A stretch of 64,000 nucleotides of DNA. It comes from Pseudorasbora parva (Eukaryota > Chordata > Actinopteri > Cypriniformes > Gobionidae). The notes beneath the pieces are model-generated. The model was given only the letters and a program-made list of their open reading frames with translations. It had not been told where the DNA came from and did not search any database. How positions within the stretch are numbered: the stretch's first letter is position 1; each line of letters begins with the position of its first letter. The translations under genes were made by a program, and so were the position numbers. Location of the stretch: NCBI RefSeq assembly GCF_024679245.1, contig NC_090172.1, positions 1,976,001 through 2,040,000 on the forward strand, in the 5' to 3' direction. Below, piece after piece: positions 48,101 through 56,365 of the stretch.

Positions 48101-51100
48101 ATAAGCAGTGATTTCTCTCATTTTAAGAATATAAATAAAGGTAGTATTACTGGAAGTATGAAAAACTGGTAATGTGAAAGCTGTCATGCAGACCTGTGAG
48201 CGCACCAGTAACACACCATACCCGGAGGAGGTCCATATTCCACCAGTAGGAATATAGTGCGGCCCCTTTAAGAGACGCACGCTCTCTATTGAACTGCCGG
48301 TATTTTGCCTGTCGCCCTGAACTATGCCTCAATTCATTTGAACAGTGTGAAGAACACGGACTCGGGAGCGCTCTTGTTCAGAAGAGTAACCTGTGCATTC
48401 GTTTTAGCCGATTGTAATGCATTTAGTTCAATATAACACGTGTACTGTAAGTGGAGATGTGTGAATGATTTACCTCAGACATGAGCGAGAGTGAGCTTTA
48501 GTGTATTCACGCATCGTGCTCGGACTGCAGAGAATGTGCTCGATGTAAACAGACTTTTCTTTCGACCTGGTGTCTATGATTAAACAGATAATATGGTAGC
48601 TTATAGGCAATACCTGCTCTTTTGGTTTAGAATATTAATGATAACCCTTTTCTTTCCCTATTAATGTCTGCTGCTGCATCCCTTTACGTCTATGGCTGAT
48701 CTCGATTTCTCCAACTACGGATCAAACAGAAAATGCGCGCTGCGTCAACTCGCGTTAATACGTTTAGTGCTGTTAAAATTAATTTGCGTTACACGTTATT
48801 AAGTATTATTAGTATACTAGTATTTTTCAATGCTCACGAATTCAGATACTAATATAAAATAAAATTAATTCAACTTACAGAATTACAGATAAAATGGATA
48901 TAGGTTGATCAAATTTGATTTGAAATTCAGATCTCAAATTTCAAGTTAATAAAGAAAACATCAGTCTAATTCGACTGCTCAAATTCAGATGGAAAAATTA
49001 AAGTTCAATTTTCACATCAGTAACATTTGGGATACCCAGCGTAGGAAAAACAGTGGAGCGCCTATCAGAGCGACGACCTCTGTCGTGATCCAAGAAGTCG
49101 ATTGGCACACTGCAAAAAATGCTTTTCTTACTCAGTATTTTTGTCTTGTTTCTAGTCCAAATATCTTACATTAAGAAACATTTACTAGACAAGTAAAAAT
49201 TGTGTTGTTTTGGGAAAAAAAAACTAAAAATTAAGAGTTTTTGCTTAAAATAAGATAAATAATCTGCCAGTGGGGTAAGCAAAATAATGTTTTTTTGCTC
49301 TTAATTTTAAGTTATTTATCCCAAAACAAGACAATCACTTTTGCTTGTCTAGTAAATACTTCTTGTTTTAAGATTTTTTAGATGTTTGGACTAGAAACAA
49401 GACAAAAATACTGAGTAAGAAAAGCATTTTTTGCAGTGCACGGAGGATATTTGCTGTTTATGTACAATCGGACTCAGGGCTCTGCAGAACAGAAGTATGT
49501 TGGTGCTAATTATGTTTGGAACACAGCTATGGTTTGTGTCGAATTAGACTGATGTTTTCTTTGAAAAGTATTAACTTGAAACTTGAGATCTGAATTTAAG
49601 CAATCAAATTTGATAAACCTGAATCTATTTTATCTGTAATTCTGTAACTTGAATTTATTTTATATTAGTATCTGAATTTGTGGGCATTGAAAAATACTCG
49701 ATAAATTCTGGTTGAGAGGTAAATTCAAATGGTTTCCAAAGTAAAATAATTTCAAAGGGGTGAATTCAGAGCAAATCAATTCTGGTGAATGTTTTTCAAA
49801 ATAAAATATTTCAAAACTAAGTATTCAGTGGCTGTTAAATGTCAAATATGTATGTCTCTAATTTGCTTCCATACAGCAAAACTCTCTGGAGTCGGATTGG
49901 CAGTAAGAAAAAAAAAAAAAGTTTACATTTCGATTCACGGTTTTTAAGGTCCTCCAAAATGTTTGAAGTAGGGCCGGGACTTTAACGCATTAATTTATTA
50001 CGCAAAAAAATAAATAACAATTTTAACCACCGCGGTTAAATTTTTGCACCGCGGAACGTTTTTCAATGAATGAGTTTCGACGGACCGATTATACTGGACC
50101 AACTAGCGCTCACGAGTCACGACAACTACAAACCACAGTGAACATGAGCGAAGAAGCGGATGAGAGCGCTTTGCTCGGCCCCGTGGAGGGGACATTTTGT
50201 TTTAAAAAACGAAAGGATGGAAGCGTTGACAAGAGCACGGTTGTGTGCAAGCGATACAACAAGGAGTTAGCGTATCACCGCAGCACATCGAGACTCAAAT
50301 ATCACAAATATGCTTTTGCTACACTTAACGGCAAACATTGCGCTGGTCTGCTGGACTGAAATAAATAAACTATATTTTGTTGATTAAGCTTATGTATTCA
50401 GTCATTATTCAATGGGATACTAAAATACATGTGAAAAATTACTTCTCATTGTTCTCAGGTCAAATATTTATATGCAATTAAAATGCGATTAATTTCGATT
50501 AATTAATTACAAAGCCTCTAAGTAATAAGATTAATTTTTTTAATCGAGCCCCTGCCCTAGTTTGAAGTTTATCAAAATAGCTATAACTTGTGAACCGAAT
50601 GAGATATTTTCACATATGCAAGAGCCCATTCTGTGGTCGTGTGAATAAGGGCGTGGCAACTGGCCACTTGGTGGCGCTATCATGGGAAAAAATTAAAAAT
50701 GCTATAACTACTCAAACCGAAGTGTGATTGACTGAAAAAGGACGATTGAAACGAAACTCACTGGGGCTGTTTGAATCACCCTAGAGCAGTGGTTCTCAAA
50801 CCTGTCCTGGGGACCCCTCACCACTGCACATTTTGCATGTCTCCCTCATCAGACACACCCAATTCAAATCTTAGAGTCTCTACTAATGAGCTGATGATTT
50901 GAATCAGGTGTGTTTGATGAGGGAGACATGTAAAATGTGTACTGGTTGGGGGTCCCCAGGACAGGTTTGAGAACCACTGCCCTAGAGGACTGTAAGAAAT
51001 TTGAAAGAAATTGGCTTCCTGGAGGCGCCTTCATGTTTTTTTCATGTGCGTAAAGGCTCATGATTTTTCACACACATCCATTCATACCATATAGTAGATC

Positions 51101-54100
51101 TCATCCTTTGCCTGTGTCAATCAAACCTTTAAATATTGGCAATTATTTAAAAAAAAAAACTTGGCGAACTAGTCCTAAGTTTTTGGCTCAATCTCGCTAA
51201 AAACAGTGCTACAATTCTCGGGACTCTCTTGGTCAATATATCACAAAAAATGTTGAACTTTGGCCTTTGGGCAGCTATAACAGAGTCACTTACCCTGCGT
51301 CCCAAATCGTAGTATGTTGAAAAGAGTATTCCAAAGATTCCCGGATGGTTTACTATTCCCGGTCCGAATTCGAAGTACGGGTCGACGCACACTCTAACGG
51401 CTGATATTACCCACAACCCATTGCGAGTTAGACGAGGACTCGATTAGAACTACAAACGCGGATAAAAAGTGTTAAAAAACTACAAACTTTAAGTAGAGAA
51501 GTTTAGATAAAGGGGTTTGAGTGACCAGCTATCAGTATTTAACCTGACGAAAATATATTTATTCAGTGTTGTCCACATTATATTTCACCTGCAGCAGCGT
51601 TGTGAACTTTTGTAATGACACGTTTGGCCATTAACTTTTAAATGCATCATTATATTTAAACTGCAAACACACGAGGAGTCCCTGCATTAAAGACACACAC
51701 ACGGCAGATCAACGAGCGGCTACATTTCTCTCCGATACGGCAGGAGATTAAACTGAATGAGGAGGATTTGAACTGTGACGAATCTGATGATGATTGACAG
51801 GGCAGATAAACGGTGACGGGGTGCACGTAACTAAGCGTCAGAGTCCGTTAAAGATGGCGAAGTAGTATGTCCCGAAGCTTGCAGACTCTTCTGCTACACA
51901 ATCAGAAGTATATATCTTTTCTTCACAAAAAGAGTACTTACTTTTAGGACGTAGTATAAGTAGGCGAATTGGGACGCAGCATTAGAAAATAGCCATGGTC
52001 AAATATATTCAAAAGCGTATAAATACTAAACAAAAAGTCAGACCTTCACGAAAATTGGTGCGCACAAGCAACATCTGACTCTAAAGAAGCATGCAAACTT
52101 TTATGGAGATCGGACCATAGGTGTGGCTCTAAGTGTCAAAAAGCTTCAAAAACCACATATTTCTTATGGCAAATTGCCTGGATTGGCTGTAAATGATCTT
52201 TTCCTAACATGCTTGCAAAATAAACCATAATACCTTTTACACAAGTGCTTAAAGGCCGTAAAGTGCTGCTTGCAGCTATAGTTTAATTTAATTCTCTCAT
52301 TAGTCTCATAAAGCTGCCATCTAACATCATTTATGTACTTACAGCCCTGTGGAAATAAGTTTAGTATGCATTATACACTATTTTACAATAGAAAAAAAAG
52401 TTTAAAATTGAGTTAGGTGGAAATGAGTTTTGAAGAGATGTGTGAGTCATTTGTTGACGTGCTACTTGCTGTAAATTACTAAAAAAAATAGCATTTCATA
52501 ATCTAGACCAGGGGGTGTCAAACTTTATGATGCCCTCTTGTTTGTTTCTCATTTTATTGAGAAATAGTGAAGGTGATGCAGATACAAACAAGCTCTCTAT
52601 TTAGGATTCGAGCAAATATAATCCAAGCCCCTTTGACGACGTGATGATTACGTTACTGTCGATCATCTGTCAGTCATCGGCTAAAGCCCGCCCTGATGAT
52701 CTCATTGGTCAGTTTCTGTCGATCATCTGTCCGTCATCGGCTAAAGCCCGCCCTGATGATCTCATTGGTCAGTTTCTGTTGATCATCTGTCCGTCATCGG
52801 CTAAAGCCCGCCCTGATGATCTCATTGGTCAGTTTCTGTTGATCATCTGTCCGTCATCGGCTAAAGCCCGCCCTGATGATCTCATTGGTCAGTTTCTGTC
52901 GATCATCTGTCCGTCATCGGCTAAAGCCCGCCCTGATGATCTCATTGGTCAGTTTCTGTCGATCATCTGTCCGTCATCGGCTAAAGCCCGCCCTGATGAT
53001 CTCATTGGTCAGTTTCTGTCGATCATCTGTCCGTTATCGGCTAAAGCCCGCCCTGATGATCTCATTGGTCAGTTTCTGTTGATCATCTGTCCGTCATCGG
53101 CTAAAGCCCGCCCTGATGATCTCATTGGTCAGTTTCTGTCGATCATCTGTCCGTCATCGGCTAAAGCCCGCCCTGATGATCTCATTGGTCAGTTTCTGTC
53201 GATCATCTGTCCGTTATCGGCTAAAGCCCGCCCTGATGATCTCATTGGTCAGTTTCTGTTGATCATCTGTCCGTCATCGGCTAAAGCCCACCCTGATGAT
53301 CTCATTGGTCAGTTTCTGTTGATCATCTGTCCGTCATCGGCTAAAGCCCGCCCTGATGATCTCATTGGTCAGTTTCTGTTGATCATCTGTCCGTCATCGG
53401 CTAAAGCCCGCCCTGATGATCTCATTGGTCAGTTTCTGTCGATCATCTGTCCGTCATCGGCTAAAGCCCGCCCTGATGATCTCATTGGTCAGTTTCTGTT
53501 GATCATCTGTCCGTTATCGGCTAAAGCCCGCCCTGATGATCTCATTGGTCAGTTTCTGTCGATCATCTGTCCGTCATCGACTAAAGCCCGCCCTGATGAT
53601 CTCATTGGTCAGTTTCTGTTGATCATCTGTCCGTCATCGGCTAAAGCCCGCCCTGATGATCTCATTGGTCAGTTTCTGTTGATCATCTGTCCGTCATCGG
53701 CTAAAGCCTGCCCTGATGATCTCATTGGTCAGTTTCTGTTGATCATCTGTCCGTCATCGGCTAAAGCCCGCCCTGATGATCTCATTGGTCAGTTTCTGTT
53801 GATCATCTGTCCGTCATCGGCTAAAGCCCGCCCTGATGATCTCATTGGTCAGTTTCTGTTGATCATCTGTCCGTCATCGGCTAAAGCCCGCCCTGATGAT
53901 CTCATTGGTCAGTTTCTGTTGATCATCTGTCCGTCATCGGCTAAAGCCCGCCCTGATGATCTCATTGGTCAGTTTCTGTCGATCATCTGTCCGTCATCGG
54001 CTAAAGCCCGCCCTGATGATCTCATTGGTCAGTTTCTGTTGATCATCTGTCCGTTATCGGCTAAAGCCCGCCCTGATGATCTCATTGGTCAGTTTCTGTC

Positions 54101-56329
54101 GATCATCTGTCCGTCATCGACTAAAGCCCGCCCTGATGATCTCATTGGTCAGTTTCTGTTGATCATCTGTCCGTCATCGGCTAAAGCCCGCCCTGATGAT
54201 CTCATTGGTCAGTTTCTGTTGATCATCTGTCCGTCATCGGCTAAAGCCTGCCCTGATGATCTCATTGGTCAGTTTCTGTTGATCATCTGTCCGTCATCGG
54301 CTAAAGCCCGCCCTGATGATCTCATTGGTCAGTTTCTGTTGATCATCTGTCCGTCATCGGCTAAAGCCCGCCCTGATGATCTCATTGGTCAGTTTCTATT
54401 GATCATCTGTCCGTCATCGGCTAAAGCCCGCCCTGATGATCTCATTGGTCAGTTTCTGTTGATCATCTGTCCGTCATCGGCTAAAGCCCGCCCTGATGAT
54501 CTCATTGGTCAGTTTCTGTTCCGGCATAATTACTCCTCTATGGATCAAGTCCAGACCGAACTCAAGCTCAAATGTTGTGAGCAGGGCTGAGTTTGGCTGA
54601 TCCAGGCTAGGTTTAACGTTTGAAAGCAAAGAAATTAAGTAGAGCTCAAAACCCAAAACAAAAATGGCTGTTCCAAAAACAAGCCTGACCTGCTCGTCAT
54701 CTTTTTCCGCAGATAAAGCGTCTGCCTTCCATGCCACGCTGGTGTCGGAGCGGCTGTCCCAGATTAAGCTTCAGGACGCTTCCCATGATGCTCGGCGCTG
54801 CTCGGAGGGTCAGGGTTGTGGGACTGGACGCTGCTGCTCCTCAAACTGGTGCGTTACAGCGGCCACATTCATGCTTTCTGAAGGTTTACTGTAAAATGAG
54901 TCAGTACGCTGCAAAAAATGCATTTCTTACTTAGTATTTTTGTCTTGTTTCTAGTCTAAATATCAAAAAATTCTTACATTTAGAAACATTAACTAGACAA
55001 GTAAAACTTATTGTCTTGTTTTGGGGGAAAAATAACTCCAAATGAAGAGAGATTTTGCTTAAAATAAGATAAATAATCTGCCAATGGGGTGAGAAAAATA
55101 ATCTTGTTTTCTGTTTGAATTAAGATTATTTTTCTCACCCCATTGGCAGATTATTTATCTAATTTTAAATTTTACTTGTCTAGTAGAAACTTCTTGTTTT
55201 AAGACTTTTTAGATGTTTGGACTAGAAACAAGACAAAAATACTGAGTAAGAAAAGCATTTTTTTGCAGTGTGGTTGATGTGCATCTTTAATGCATTTCAG
55301 GTTGCCTGCGCATCCGGACCTGAAGACCCTGTTGTGTTACAGCTGTGGACTCACCATCAAGGACATGGTGAGAAACGCTCATGCCATCTGAATGTTGTGT
55401 GTACTCTACACATAAACCAAATTGGGGAACTTTAAAATGTATATAAATGTTCATTTAAATAGCCCTATAGTGGGACATTTTACACTGATGATCTCTTCAT
55501 CACGGCTCCTGTTAGTGGGTGGCATATATTAGGCAGGAAGTGAACATTTTGCCGGCAGAGGCAGTGTGATGCTTTGGCCAATGTTCTGCTGGGAAACCTT
55601 GGGTCCTCCATCCATGTGGATGTTACTTTGACACGCTCCACCTACCTAAGCTTTGCCGAGACCACGTTCAGCCTTTGATGGAAACGGTATTCTGGTGGCT
55701 GTGGCTCTTCCAGCAGGATAATGCTCCTGACACAAAGCACAAATGCTTCAGGAATGGTTTGAGGAGCACAACAACCAGTTTGAGGCGTCGACTCGGCCTC
55801 CAGATTCCCCAGATCTCAATCCAATCGAGCATCTGTGGGATGAGCTGAACAAACAAGTCCGATCCATGGGGCCCCACCTCGCAACTTACAAGACTTAAAG
55901 GCTCTGCTGCTAACATCTTGGTGCCAGATACCACAGCACACCTTCAGGGGTCTAGTGGAGTCCATCAGAGACAAGTCAGGGTTGTTTTTGCAGTAAAGGG
56001 GGATCAACACATTAGGTCATAATGTTATGCCTAATCAGTGTATATAATTAATGTTTGATCTTACTCTTTCCCACAGGGAGCAGTCGACACACTTCCACCT
56101 TACATCATAACAGAGGCGGAGAACAGGCAGAAAAGGTGGGAAATGCTGCTCTGTAAGCTAAAATAATAACTAGTCATCATTTACTCACAGTTTTCCGCGG
56201 AACACAAAATGCTCTTTTTCACACACTAAAAATAAATGAGGATTTGGGGCAAAAATAGAAAATAAAGCAGCATTAAAGTGTTTCAGACGACTCGTATAAT
56301 CAAGTCTTCAGAAGCATGTGTGCGGAACA

Positions 56330-56365
<36 letters not shown>

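Larger units (their letters stand above)
46975..49880. mobile_element. Large inverted-repeat element hosting two other transposons, ctu2 intron 11
   Basis: The left arm (46980-47148 plus 48820-48985) is complementary to the right arm (about 49540-49875): AATTTAACAGCCACTGAATA, ACCTCTCAACCAGAATT and TTAATAAAGAAAACATCAGT all recur inverted. The left arm is split by the satellite-bearing hAT, and a palindromic MITE lies near the centre. Arms are roughly 340 bp. I do not know the family. Confidence 0.8.

Noticed and set aside
50066..50359. 97-codon frame as a host ZBED-type gene
   Set aside because: It lies inside a hAT element with perfect target duplication and has lost a BED-finger cysteine; it is a transposase remnant.
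52641..54590. 649-codon plus-strand frame with SSAKARPDDLIGQFL repeats
   Set aside because: A product of the 60-bp satellite inside ctu2 intron 11. Third-position bias typical of coding sequence is absent, and the units are near-identical at the DNA level.
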